Assembly: GCA_026982705.1 (NCBI GenBank)
Contig: JALSGP010000019.1
Coordinates: 110,690 to 174,689, forward strand
Source: Alphaproteobacteria bacterium
GTDB taxonomy: Bacteria > Pseudomonadota > Alphaproteobacteria > Geminicoccales > Geminicoccaceae
Direction of reading: 5' to 3'
DNA length: 64,000 nucleotides
Shown here: piece after piece, positions 48,971-56,690 of the stretch
Layout of the letters: each line of letters opens with the position of its first letter
Position numbering within the stretch: the first letter of the stretch is position 1
The notes under the pieces: generated by a model
What the model was told of the DNA's origin: nothing
The model's input: the letters and a program-made list of their open reading frames with translations, nothing else
Databases searched by the model: none
Made by a program: the position numbers and the translations under genes

Positions 48971-50434
48971 ATGGTCGAACGGCCGTTCTTCGAGGTCGAG
49001 CACTACATCGACGGCCGGTTCGAGAAGGGCTCGAACCGTTTCGAGGTGCTCTACCCGGCGACCAACGAGGTGATCGGCACGGCGCCGGAGGGCGGGGCGG
49101 ACGAGATCGACCGGGCGGTGGAGGCGGCGAGGCGCGCCTTCGTCGAATGGTCGAGGCTCGGTGCCCAGGGGCGTCGGCCCCATCTGCTGCGCTTCGCCCA
49201 GAAGATCCGCGAACACGCGGCGGAACTCGCCCGCATCGAGACCTGGGACGTCGGCCGGCCGATCCGCGAGAACGATCCCGATCACTACATCCAGCGGGTG
49301 GCGAACAACATCGAGTTCTTCGCCAACTTCGCCGTGACCCACGGGTCCGAAGCCTACCCGATGGACAACGGCTACATCAACTACGTGCTCTACGAGCCGG
49401 TGGGCGTGGCCGGGCTGATCACCCCCTGGAACGTGCCGCTCATGCTCGAGACCTGGAAGATCGGCCCGGCGCTCGCCTTCGGCAACACCTGCATCCTCAA
49501 GCCCGCCGAGTTCACGCCCATCGGTGCGTGGACGCTGGCGAAGATCGCCCACGAGGCCGGCCTGCCCGCGGGCGTGTTCAACCTGGTGCACGGCTTCGGT
49601 CCGGACTCGGCGGGGGCGTTCCTCGCGGCGCATCCGGACGTGCCACTCGTCTCCTTCACCGGCGAGACCCGCACCGGCACGGCGATCATCGAGGCCGGCG
49701 CCGACCACATCAAGCGCTGGTCCATGGAGCTCGGCGGCAAGGGCGTCAACATCGTCTTCGCCGACGCCGATCTGGAGCAGGCGATCCACCACTCGCTGCG
49801 CGCCGGCTTCTTCAATCAGGGCGAGTTCTGCCTCGCCGGACCGCGGCTGATCGTTCAGCGGCCGATCTTCCACCGGTTCGTCGAGCGGTTCGTGGCGGCG
49901 GTGCGCGAGAGGATCCGCCCGGGCGATCCGTTCGATCCGTCGACCACCCTGGGCGCGCTCATCCACCCGGAGCACTTCGAGCGGGTGACGGGCTATCTGC
50001 GCTACGCCCGGGAGGCCGGGTTCGAGATCCTCACCGGCGGCGATCGTGCCGAGCTGCCCGCGCCTTTCGACAAGGGCAATTTCGTCCAGCCGACGGTGAT
50101 CACCGGCGTCGAGCCGTCCGACCGGCTCTGTCAGGAGGAGATCTTCGGCCCGGTGGTGGTGGTGATGCCCTTCGACGACGAGGAGGAGGCCATCGAGATC
50201 GCCAATGGCGTCCGGTACGGTCTCTCGGCCGTAGTGCAGAGCCGCGATCTCGGCCGCTGCCTGCGGGTGGCGGGGGCGATCCGCGCGGGCACCGTCTGGG
50301 TCAACGACTTCTTCGTGCGTGACCTGCGGGTGCCCTTCGGCGGCGCCAAGAAGAGCGGAATCGGCCGCGAGGGCGGCATCTACTCGCGCGAGTTCTACAC
50401 GGAGATCAAGAACGTATGTCTGGCGAACGCCTGA
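48971..50434 (+). CDS. 2-hydroxymuconic semialdehyde dehydrogenase
   Basis: 487-residue NAD-dependent aldehyde dehydrogenase (DmpC/XylG) oxidising the ring-cleavage product to 2-hydroxymuconate, entry to the oxalocrotonate branch. VGVAGLITPWNVPLMLETWKIGPALAFGNTCILKPAE binds NAD, MELGGKGVNIVFADAD holds the general-base Glu, and FFNQGEFCLAGPRLIVQ the catalytic Cys; the residue pair before Cys is Glu-Phe where many members have Gln-Val or Glu-Ile. KKSGIGREGGIYSREFYTEIKNVCL ends the protein. Its last 19 bp overlap the hydratase gene. Confidence 0.93.
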   Translation: MVERPFFEVEHYIDGRFEKGSNRFEVLYPATNEVIGTAPEGGADEIDRAVEAARRAFVEWSRLGAQGRRPHLLRFAQKIREHAAELARIETWDVGRPIRENDPDHYIQRVANNIEFFANFAVTHGSEAYPMDNGYINYVLYEPVGVAGLITPWNVPLMLETWKIGPALAFGNTCILKPAEFTPIGAWTLAKIAHEAGLPAGVFNLVHGFGPDSAGAFLAAHPDVPLVSFTGETRTGTAIIEAGADHIKRWSMELGGKGVNIVFADADLEQAIHHSLRAGFFNQGEFCLAGPRLIVQRPIFHRFVERFVAAVRERIRPGDPFDPSTTLGALIHPEHFERVTGYLRYAREAGFEILTGGDRAELPAPFDKGNFVQPTVITGVEPSDRLCQEEIFGPVVVVMPFDDEEEAIEIANGVRYGLSAVVQSRDLGRCLRVAGAIRAGTVWVNDFFVRDLRVPFGGAKKSGIGREGGIYSREFYTEIKNVCLANA

Positions 50435-51207
50435 GCGAGATGGCGCGTCTCCTGGACGAGGCCTGGGAGACGCGCCGGCCCGTCCCGCCGCTGTCCGAGA
50501 CCCACGGTCTCACCTCTATCGAGGACGCCTACGAGGTCCAGCGGCTGTTCCACGAACGGCGCGTGCAGCGCGGCGAGCGGCTGCTGGGCCGCAAGATCGG
50601 CCTCACCGCCCGGGCGGTGCAGCGGCAGCTCGGAGTCGACCAGCCGGACTTCGGCCATCTCTGGGCCAGCCGTTACTTCCCGCGCGAGGGCAGCCTCGTG
50701 GAGGTGCCGCGCGAGCTGTTCCTGCAGCCGCGCATCGAGGGCGAGCTGGCCTTCCTGATCGGCCGGCGGCTCGCCGGTCCGGGCGTGACCCCGCAGGAGG
50801 TGCTGGCGGCGACCGAGGCGGTGGCGCCCGCCTTCGAGATCGTCGACTCGCGCATCGAGGACTGGCGGATCACCATCACCGACACCATCGCCGACAATGC
50901 CTCCTACGGCGGCTTCACCCTCGGCGCCTGGCGGCGGGACTGGCTGTACCGGGACCTGCGCACCCTCGGCATGGTGCTGGAGAGGAACGGCGAGCCGGTG
51001 GCGCACGGGGCGGGGGCCGCGGCCCTCGATCATCCGGCGGCGGCGGTGGCCTGGCTCGCCGACACCTTCGGCCGCTTCGGCGTCGCCCTGGAAGCCGGCG
51101 ACATCGTGCTCTCCGGCTCCTGGATCCCGGTGCAGCCGGTGGAGGCCGGCGACGTGTGCGTGCTGCGGCTGGCCGATGCCGAGCCGCTCGTCCTGCGATT
51201 CGCGTGA
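50416..51207 (+). CDS. 2-oxopent-4-enoate (2-keto-4-pentenoate) hydratase
   Basis: 263-residue hydratase (DmpE/XylJ/MhpD type) adding water to 2-hydroxypenta-2,4-dienoate to give 4-hydroxy-2-oxovalerate, the point where both branches meet. LLGRKIGLTARAVQRQLGVDQPDFGHL, the metal-binding IEGELAFLIG and EIVDSRIEDW, and DTIADNASYGGFTLGAW are family motifs. The ATG lies inside the dehydrogenase gene (19-bp overlap), implying coupled translation. Confidence 0.88.
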   Translation: MSGERLSEMARLLDEAWETRRPVPPLSETHGLTSIEDAYEVQRLFHERRVQRGERLLGRKIGLTARAVQRQLGVDQPDFGHLWASRYFPREGSLVEVPRELFLQPRIEGELAFLIGRRLAGPGVTPQEVLAATEAVAPAFEIVDSRIEDWRITITDTIADNASYGGFTLGAWRRDWLYRDLRTLGMVLERNGEPVAHGAGAAALDHPAAAVAWLADTFGRFGVALEAGDIVLSGSWIPVQPVEAGDVCVLRLADAEPLVLRFA

Positions 51208-51214
51208 GGCCGGC

Positions 51215-52060
51215 ATGACCGCCATCGAACAGACCCGCATCCGCACCGGCGTGGTGGAGACCCATCTCTGCCGCGCCGGCGGCGGTGGCGAGGCGATCCT
51301 GTTCCTGCACGGCTCGGGACCGGGCGCGAATGGCCTCTCCAACTGGCAGTTCGCCCTGCCCGCGTTCGCCGACCGCTACACGGCGCTCGCCATCGATCTC
51401 GTGGGCTTCGGCCGCAGCACCCATCCCGAGACGCCGCCGCTCGCGATCCGCGGCTGGATGCGCCTTTGGGTGGGCCAGTGCCTGGCGCTGCTCGACACCC
51501 TCGGGCTCGAGCGGGTGCATCTGGTCGGCAATTCCATGGGCGGCTGCATCGCCCTCCACCTGCTCGCCGAGGCGCCGCGACGCTTCGCCAGGGTGGTGTT
51601 GATGGGCACCGTCGGCGCGCCCTTCCGCGTCACGCCCGAACTCGACCGGCTCTGGGGCTTCTACGAGGACCCGACCGAGGGCGCCATGCGCCAGGTGATA
51701 CGGTGGTTCGCCTTCGATCCGGCGTTCGTCGGCGACCGGCTCGAGGAGATCGCCCGCATGCGCCTCGAGGCGGCGCTGCAGCCGGAGGTGCGGCGCTCCT
51801 TCGAGGCCATGTTCGGTGGTGACCGGCAGAAGGTCATCGACGCGCTGGTGGTGCCGGAGAGTTCGCTGCGGCTGATCGAACACGACATCCTGATGATCCA
51901 CGGGCGGGACGACCGCATCGTGCCGCTCGAGACCAGCCTCTGGCTGCTGCCGCGGCTGCCGCGCGCGCAGCTGCACGTCGTCCCGCGCTGCGGCCACTGG
52001 ACCCAGATCGAGCACGGGGACACCTTCCACCGCCTGGTGCGCGCCCACCTCGAGGGGTGA
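51215..52060 (+). CDS. 2-hydroxymuconic semialdehyde hydrolase (alpha/beta hydrolase)
   Basis: 281-residue C-C bond hydrolase (DmpD/XylF) releasing formate (or acetate from methylated substrates) from the ring-cleavage product, giving 2-oxopent-4-enoate directly. The oxyanion region is FLHGSGPGANGLSNWQFALPA, the nucleophile Ser is in LVGNSMGGCIALHLL, the acid in MIHGRDDRIVPLETS and the His in PRCGHWTQIEH. It is the last gene of the rightward operon, with the convergent acidic-protein gene ending 57 bp away. Confidence 0.93.
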   Translation: MTAIEQTRIRTGVVETHLCRAGGGGEAILFLHGSGPGANGLSNWQFALPAFADRYTALAIDLVGFGRSTHPETPPLAIRGWMRLWVGQCLALLDTLGLERVHLVGNSMGGCIALHLLAEAPRRFARVVLMGTVGAPFRVTPELDRLWGFYEDPTEGAMRQVIRWFAFDPAFVGDRLEEIARMRLEAALQPEVRRSFEAMFGGDRQKVIDALVVPESSLRLIEHDILMIHGRDDRIVPLETSLWLLPRLPRAQLHVVPRCGHWTQIEHGDTFHRLVRAHLEG

Positions 52061-52116
52061 GCCGGCCGGCCTTCCCGCGCTTCGATGTGTACGGATTTGC
52101 CGGCCCCGTGGAGATC

Positions 52117-53640
52117 TCAGCGGTCGGCCGGATTGGTCACCGGATCCGTCGCCCCCTCGATGACGTCGGCCAGCGAGCGGCGCGGGCCGAGGCGGCGTCC
52201 CTCCATGATGCCGTCCGGACCGGGATCGACGGTCCCGCCACGTCCGCCCATGCGGCGACATTCGCCGGTCCAGGGATCGCGGCTCGGACAGGAATCGCGA
52301 CCGCCGTCCTCGGGGTTCGGCTGACTCACGTCGCGACGCTCGAGTTTGGCCTTCTTCTCCTCGCGCTCCCGCCGCTCCTGCTCCGGGCTCTTCCAGCCGC
52401 AGCGATCCCGCGGGACGTCGGGAACGATGTCCACCGCCGTTCCCCAGCGGCCGCATTCGGGGCCGGGCATGGCCGCGGTCTCGGTGTCGTCGGCGTCCGT
52501 GGTCCCGTCGTCCTCCTCGTCCGAGGAGGCATCGTCGGTCGAATCCGACGACCCGTCGTTCGAGGACGAGGTCCCGGAGTCGTCGTCCGAGGAGGAGTCC
52601 GACGAGGCGTCGGAGGAGTCGTCGTCCGCCCGTTCGGATCCCGCGGGATCGGCACCCTCGTCGGCGAACTCGTCGTCCCAGTCGTAGTCTTCCGACGACC
52701 ACTCGGGATCCTCCCCGTCGCCGGTGGTTCCCGCTCCCTCTTTCGGATCGGCGAGCGCCCAGGGCCCCTCCGAATCCCCGTCGGGTCGGCCCTCGTAGGC
52801 CACGTCGGGATCGTCGGTCACCACCACCACCCGGCGGCCGTACGGGTCGGTCTCGGTACGTTCGTATCGTCCCGGGGCGACCTCGGTCACCTCGACGAGA
52901 CGGGCCTCGCCATCCGGTCCGCGTTCGATCCACCGGTCCGTCGTCCAGTCCGGCGCGGGACCGTTCCACACCTCCTCTTCGGAGGGGCGGCCGCGGAAGG
53001 CCATCTCCGGATCGTCGGTGACGATGGTGACCCGCTGGCCGTGTTCGTTGACTTCGTCACGCCGCCAGGCGTTCCCGGAAGGGGTCGGGGTCACGGTGAC
53101 CTGCCAGCGGGTCCAGGTCGAGCCTTCGCGCCGGTGCTCGATCCAGCTCTGGCTGCCGCCCGAGGCCGTCCATGCGCGCCAGGGGGCGCCCGCGCGGCGG
53201 CCTCCGCCACCCCCCTCGCCGAGGCGGTCGGCCACCGACGGCGCATCCCACGGCTTCGCGGCCCGACGGCGTTGGCCGGGCACCTCCGGCGTGCGGCTCG
53301 CGCCGGCTCCGGCCCCGCGCGCCGCCTCGCCCACCGCCCGCGGCGCGTCCATTCCGGATCCCTTTCCGGCTGCGGCCGGGCCCGGGCGCGTCACTTCGCG
53401 CAGCCGTTCGATCCGTCCGTGACGGCCGTCCCGTGCGACCACCCCCTTGTCCTTCTTTTTCCACTTCGCCCGTTTCTTCTTCGCTTTCTTGTCCACCTCG
53501 GACGCCGGCAGCGCGACGGAGGAGCCGGCCGGCTTCGCGGCCTCGCCCTCGCCGGCCCGCGCCGGCGACGTCCATCCCGTCGTCGCCACCGCCAGCGCCA
53601 TCGCCGACAGCGCACCGATCCACCCCGCCCGACGGATCAT
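52117..53640 (-). CDS. Secreted Asp/Ser-rich repeat protein of unknown function
   Basis: 507 residues; no family recognised. A clear signal peptide (1-29, cleavage after SPARA) is followed by a Lys cluster (51-66), a Gly/Arg/Ala-rich stretch to about 160, two imperfect repeats (about 166-218 and 237-285) sharing W-I-E-R/H, then RVTIVTDDPEMAFRGRP and RVVVVTDDPDVAYEGRP, an extremely acidic Asp/Ser/Glu region (about 309-389), and a C-terminal part with four Cys (396, 414, 451, 461). GGGAGA precedes the ATG. The acidic tract suggests Ca2+ or other cation binding outside the cytoplasm; this is inference. Monocistronic on the minus strand, convergent to the catabolic operon. Confidence 0.72.
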   Translation of the reverse strand: MIRRAGWIGALSAMALAVATTGWTSPARAGEGEAAKPAGSSVALPASEVDKKAKKKRAKWKKKDKGVVARDGRHGRIERLREVTRPGPAAAGKGSGMDAPRAVGEAARGAGAGASRTPEVPGQRRRAAKPWDAPSVADRLGEGGGGGRRAGAPWRAWTASGGSQSWIEHRREGSTWTRWQVTVTPTPSGNAWRRDEVNEHGQRVTIVTDDPEMAFRGRPSEEEVWNGPAPDWTTDRWIERGPDGEARLVEVTEVAPGRYERTETDPYGRRVVVVTDDPDVAYEGRPDGDSEGPWALADPKEGAGTTGDGEDPEWSSEDYDWDDEFADEGADPAGSERADDDSSDASSDSSSDDDSGTSSSNDGSSDSTDDASSDEEDDGTTDADDTETAAMPGPECGRWGTAVDIVPDVPRDRCGWKSPEQERREREEKKAKLERRDVSQPNPEDGGRDSCPSRDPWTGECRRMGGRGGTVDPGPDGIMEGRRLGPRRSLADVIEGATDPVTNPADR

Positions 53641-53717
53641 GGCCGCATCTCCCGATCCTTCGGGTATGAAAGTCTACCGTGGGATCGGTCCGGACACAAG
53701 GAGGACGGCGGGACCCC

Positions 53718-55028
53718 TCAGCCCACCCGCGCCTCGCGCATGGTCTCCGGCAGCCACAGGGCGAGCTCGGGGAAGACCACCAGCAGCACCACCATCAGCA
53801 CCATCAGCAGGAAGAAGGGTAGCGAGACGCGGGCGACATAGTCGATCTCGTGGCCGGTCATGCCCTGCAGCACGAACAGATTGAAGCCGATGGGCGGCGT
53901 GATCTGGGCCGTCTCCACCACCACCACGATGAAGACGCCGAACCAGATGGGGTCGATGCCGGCGGCGCGGATCATGGGGTCCACCACCGAGATGGTGAGG
54001 ACCACGGCGCTGATCCCGTCGAGGAAGCAGCCGAGGACGATGTAGAAGAGGGTCAGGGCGGCGATGAGCGCCGTCGGCGACAGGTCGAGGGAGGCGATCC
54101 AGGCGGCCAGCGCCCGCGGCAGGCCGGTGAAGCCCATGGCCAGGGCGAGGAAGGCGGCGCCCATGAGGATGAGGGCGATCATGGCGGAGGTGCGCACCGC
54201 CCCCATCAGACTGGCGAGGAAGGTGCGGCGGTCGAGCACCCCCTGCCAGCGGGCGATCAGAAGCGATCCCACCACCCCGAAGCTGGCCGCCTCGGTGGCG
54301 GTGGCGAGGCCGAAGTAGATGGAGCCCAGCACCGCGAGGATCAGGCCCAGCACCGGCAGCAGCCCGCGGGCGCGCCGCAGTCTCTCGGTCAGGGGGAGCG
54401 GCGGCTCCGGCGGGATGGCACCCGGGTGGAGCCACGACCACAGCGCCACATAGCCCATGAACAGCGCCGCCAGCACCAGGCCCGGCACCACCCCCGCCAT
54501 GAAGAGTCTCGCGATGGATTCGTTGGTGGTGACGCCGTAGACGATCATGATCAGCGAGGGCGGGATCATCAGGCCGAGCGTGCCGGCACCGGCGAGGGTG
54601 CCCACGGCCATGGCCTCGGGATAGCCGCGGCGCCGGAGCTCCGGGATCGACATCTTGCCGATGGTGGAGACGGTGGCGGCGCTGGAGCCGGAGACGGCGG
54701 CGAAGATGGTGCAGCCGACGATGTTGGTGTGGAGGAGCCGCCCCGGCAGGCGGGTGAGCCAGGGGGCGAGGCCGTTGAACATGTCCTCCGAGAGGCGGGT
54801 GCGGAAGAGGATCTCTCCCATCCACACGAACAGCGGCAGGGCCGTCAGCGCCCAGGAGGAACTCGACGTCCAGATGGTGGTGATCATGGCGTCGCCGGCC
54901 GGGCGCGTGGTGAACAGCTCCATGCCCACGAGGGCGACGCCCAACAGCGCCAGGCCCACCCACACGCCGGTGCCCAGCAGCACCACCAGCGCCAGCAGGA
55001 AGACGACGGTGGCGAGGGTCTCGTTCAT
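53718..55028 (-). CDS. TRAP transporter large permease (second system)
   Basis: 436-residue DctM-family membrane protein of normal length with about 12 helices: FVWMGEILFRTRLSEDMFNGL, FAAVSGSSAATVSTIGKMSIPEL, GTLGLMIPPSLIMIVYGVTTNES, and VETAQITPPIGFNLFVLQGMTG. The ATG overlaps the stop of the small permease gene (ATGA). The genes lie on the far side of the acidic-protein gene from the aromatic operon, so an aromatic or organic acid is a possible but unproven substrate. Confidence 0.9.
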   Translation of the reverse strand: MNETLATVVFLLALVVLLGTGVWVGLALLGVALVGMELFTTRPAGDAMITTIWTSSSSWALTALPLFVWMGEILFRTRLSEDMFNGLAPWLTRLPGRLLHTNIVGCTIFAAVSGSSAATVSTIGKMSIPELRRRGYPEAMAVGTLAGAGTLGLMIPPSLIMIVYGVTTNESIARLFMAGVVPGLVLAALFMGYVALWSWLHPGAIPPEPPLPLTERLRRARGLLPVLGLILAVLGSIYFGLATATEAASFGVVGSLLIARWQGVLDRRTFLASLMGAVRTSAMIALILMGAAFLALAMGFTGLPRALAAWIASLDLSPTALIAALTLFYIVLGCFLDGISAVVLTISVVDPMIRAAGIDPIWFGVFIVVVVETAQITPPIGFNLFVLQGMTGHEIDYVARVSLPFFLLMVLMVVLLVVFPELALWLPETMREARVG

Positions 55029-55540
55029 CGATCGGCCGCATCCAGCCGGTCGGTGGCGTCCAGATCGACGGGACCGCCCGTCAGCACCACGAGGAAGCGG
55101 TCGGTGAGGGCGACGGCGAAGACGACGGTGCCGGCGGCCATGGCCAGCTGGGGGATCCACAGGGGCGTGGCGTCGCGGCCCTGGCTGATGTCGTGGATGA
55201 GCCAGGAGACGTAGGTGCCGCGCACGGCGTACCAGGCGAAGTACCAGGCGAGTCCGCCGCCCACGCCGAGACACCAGAGCTCGGCCAGCCGGCGGGTCCG
55301 CCCCGTCAGGCGCGAGAGCAGCAGGCCCACGCGGATGTGGGCGCCGTGGGCGAAGGCGTAGGACAGGCCGAAGAAGGAACTCGCCGCCATGAGATAGCCG
55401 GCGTAGTCGGTGGCGCCGGGAAAGCCGATGCCCGCCCAGCGGGTGACGATCTGGGCCAGGATCACCAGCAGCATGGCCACCATGGCGAGGGCGGCGAGCA
55501 CGCCGCAGAGATCGTAGAGGGGGCGCAGCAGGCGCGACAT
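55025..55540 (-). CDS. TRAP transporter small permease (second system)
   Basis: 171-residue DctQ-family protein with four hydrophobic segments. VILAQIVTRWAGIGFPGATDYAGYLMAASSFFGLSYAFAHGAHIRVGLLLSRL is the typical central part. ATG at 55540 is chosen; a GTG at 55558 would lie in the foot of the stem-loop at 55558-55585 and add six residues. The gene overlaps the large permease by 4 nt. Confidence 0.87.
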   Translation of the reverse strand: MSRLLRPLYDLCGVLAALAMVAMLLVILAQIVTRWAGIGFPGATDYAGYLMAASSFFGLSYAFAHGAHIRVGLLLSRLTGRTRRLAELWCLGVGGGLAWYFAWYAVRGTYVSWLIHDISQGRDATPLWIPQLAMAAGTVVFAVALTDRFLVVLTGGPVDLDATDRLDAADR

Positions 55541-55557
55541 GGGACGGTCCGATGCCA

Positions 55558-55585
55558 CCGGGGAGGCCCCCGCGGACCTCCCCGG
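55558..55585 (-). promoter_or_regulatory. Perfect stem-loop between binding-protein and small-permease genes
   Basis: CCGGGGAGG-N10-CCTCCCCGG: nine perfect pairs, 9 bases after the binding-protein stop and 17 before the small-permease ATG, matching the position of the stem-loop in the first TRAP operon (23209-23231). Confidence 0.65.
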
Positions 55586-55594
55586 CCTTCCGGC

Positions 55595-56572
55595 TCACTT
55601 CGTGGCGCGATAGGCCTCGACGATGCGGCGGCCGTCCTCGCCGGCGGCCTCCAGCCACTCCTGCGTCATGGTCTCACCGATGCGGCGGAAGCCCTCGCGC
55701 AGCGTTTCGGAGGGCGCGGCCACCTCGATGCCGTTCCTGCGCAGCTGTTCGAGGCTCCAGCCGGCGTAGACCTGCGACCAACGGGTGCCGGAGACCTCGG
55801 CCATCCGTGCGCAGGCGCGCATCACGTTGCGGGTGGCCTCGTCGAGGCCCTCCCAGGCCTGCTTGTTGACGAAGACGTAGTTGCGCGGCAGCCAGGCCTG
55901 GACGTCGTAGAAGTACTTGATGCCGTAGTCCCAAACCTTGCGGTCGTAGCCGGTGGCGCCGGAGGAGATGAAGGACTCGGCGACGCCGGTGGCCAGCGCC
56001 TGCGCCAGTTCCGCCGCCTCGATCTGCACCGGCTGCGCGCCCATCAGCTCGGCGAGCCGCGCGGTGGCGGTGTTGTAGGCGCGGAACTTGACGCCCTTCA
56101 TGTCCTCGATGCTCGCGAGCGGCTTCTTGGTGTAGATGCCCTGCGGCGGCCAGGGGACCGAATAGAGCAGGATCAGGTTCTGCTCCTCGAGGATCCGCTC
56201 GATCACCGGCCGTGCCGCCTTCCAGAGCTTCTCGGAGTCCTCGTAGGAGGTGGCGAGGAACGGCACCGAGTCGTAGCCGAAGACCGCATTCTCGTTCTGG
56301 TGCGCCGACAGCAGCCGCTCGCCGATGGGCACCTGGCCGGTCTGGACGGCGCGCTTGATCTCGTTGCCCTTGAACAGCGAACCGCCGCCATGGACCACGA
56401 TCTCCAGCCTGCCGCCGGTCCCCGTCTTCACGCATTCGGCGAAGAGCTTGCCGTTCTGCGTGTGGAAATTGCCGTCGGCGTAGGCCATGGGCATGTCCCA
56501 GGTCTCGGCCGCGGCCGGGCCGGCGAGCACCGCCGCGGCGAGGGCGGCGGTGGCGACGAGCCGTGCGCGCAT
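55595..56572 (-). CDS. TRAP transporter periplasmic binding protein (second system)
   Basis: 325-residue DctP-family receptor. Sec signal peptide (RLVATAALAAAVLAGPAAA), mature start at ETWDMPMAY. GVKFRAYNTATARLAELMGAQPVQIEAAELAQALATGVAESFISSG contains the conserved Arg and the typical ligand-contact region. It is only distantly like the first DctP (22185), and its substrate cannot be read from sequence. GGGAGGGA precedes the ATG at 56572; the longer upstream frame is not used. Confidence 0.88.
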   Translation of the reverse strand: MRARLVATAALAAAVLAGPAAAETWDMPMAYADGNFHTQNGKLFAECVKTGTGGRLEIVVHGGGSLFKGNEIKRAVQTGQVPIGERLLSAHQNENAVFGYDSVPFLATSYEDSEKLWKAARPVIERILEEQNLILLYSVPWPPQGIYTKKPLASIEDMKGVKFRAYNTATARLAELMGAQPVQIEAAELAQALATGVAESFISSGATGYDRKVWDYGIKYFYDVQAWLPRNYVFVNKQAWEGLDEATRNVMRACARMAEVSGTRWSQVYAGWSLEQLRRNGIEVAAPSETLREGFRRIGETMTQEWLEAAGEDGRRIVEAYRATK

Positions 56573-56690
56573 GACGATCCCTCCCTTCTCGTGTCCGTGG
56601 CGGCGCGAGCCTAACGCCCGCCGTCGGCGGCGGCAAGGCGATGCGTCCGGCCACGGCTTTCGACCGATTTCAACCTGTGGTAGATCGCGG

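Noticed and set aside
52057..53841. A 594-codon plus-strand frame across the acidic-protein gene
   Set aside because: The minus strand has a signal peptide, ribosome-binding site and internal repeats; the plus-strand product has none.
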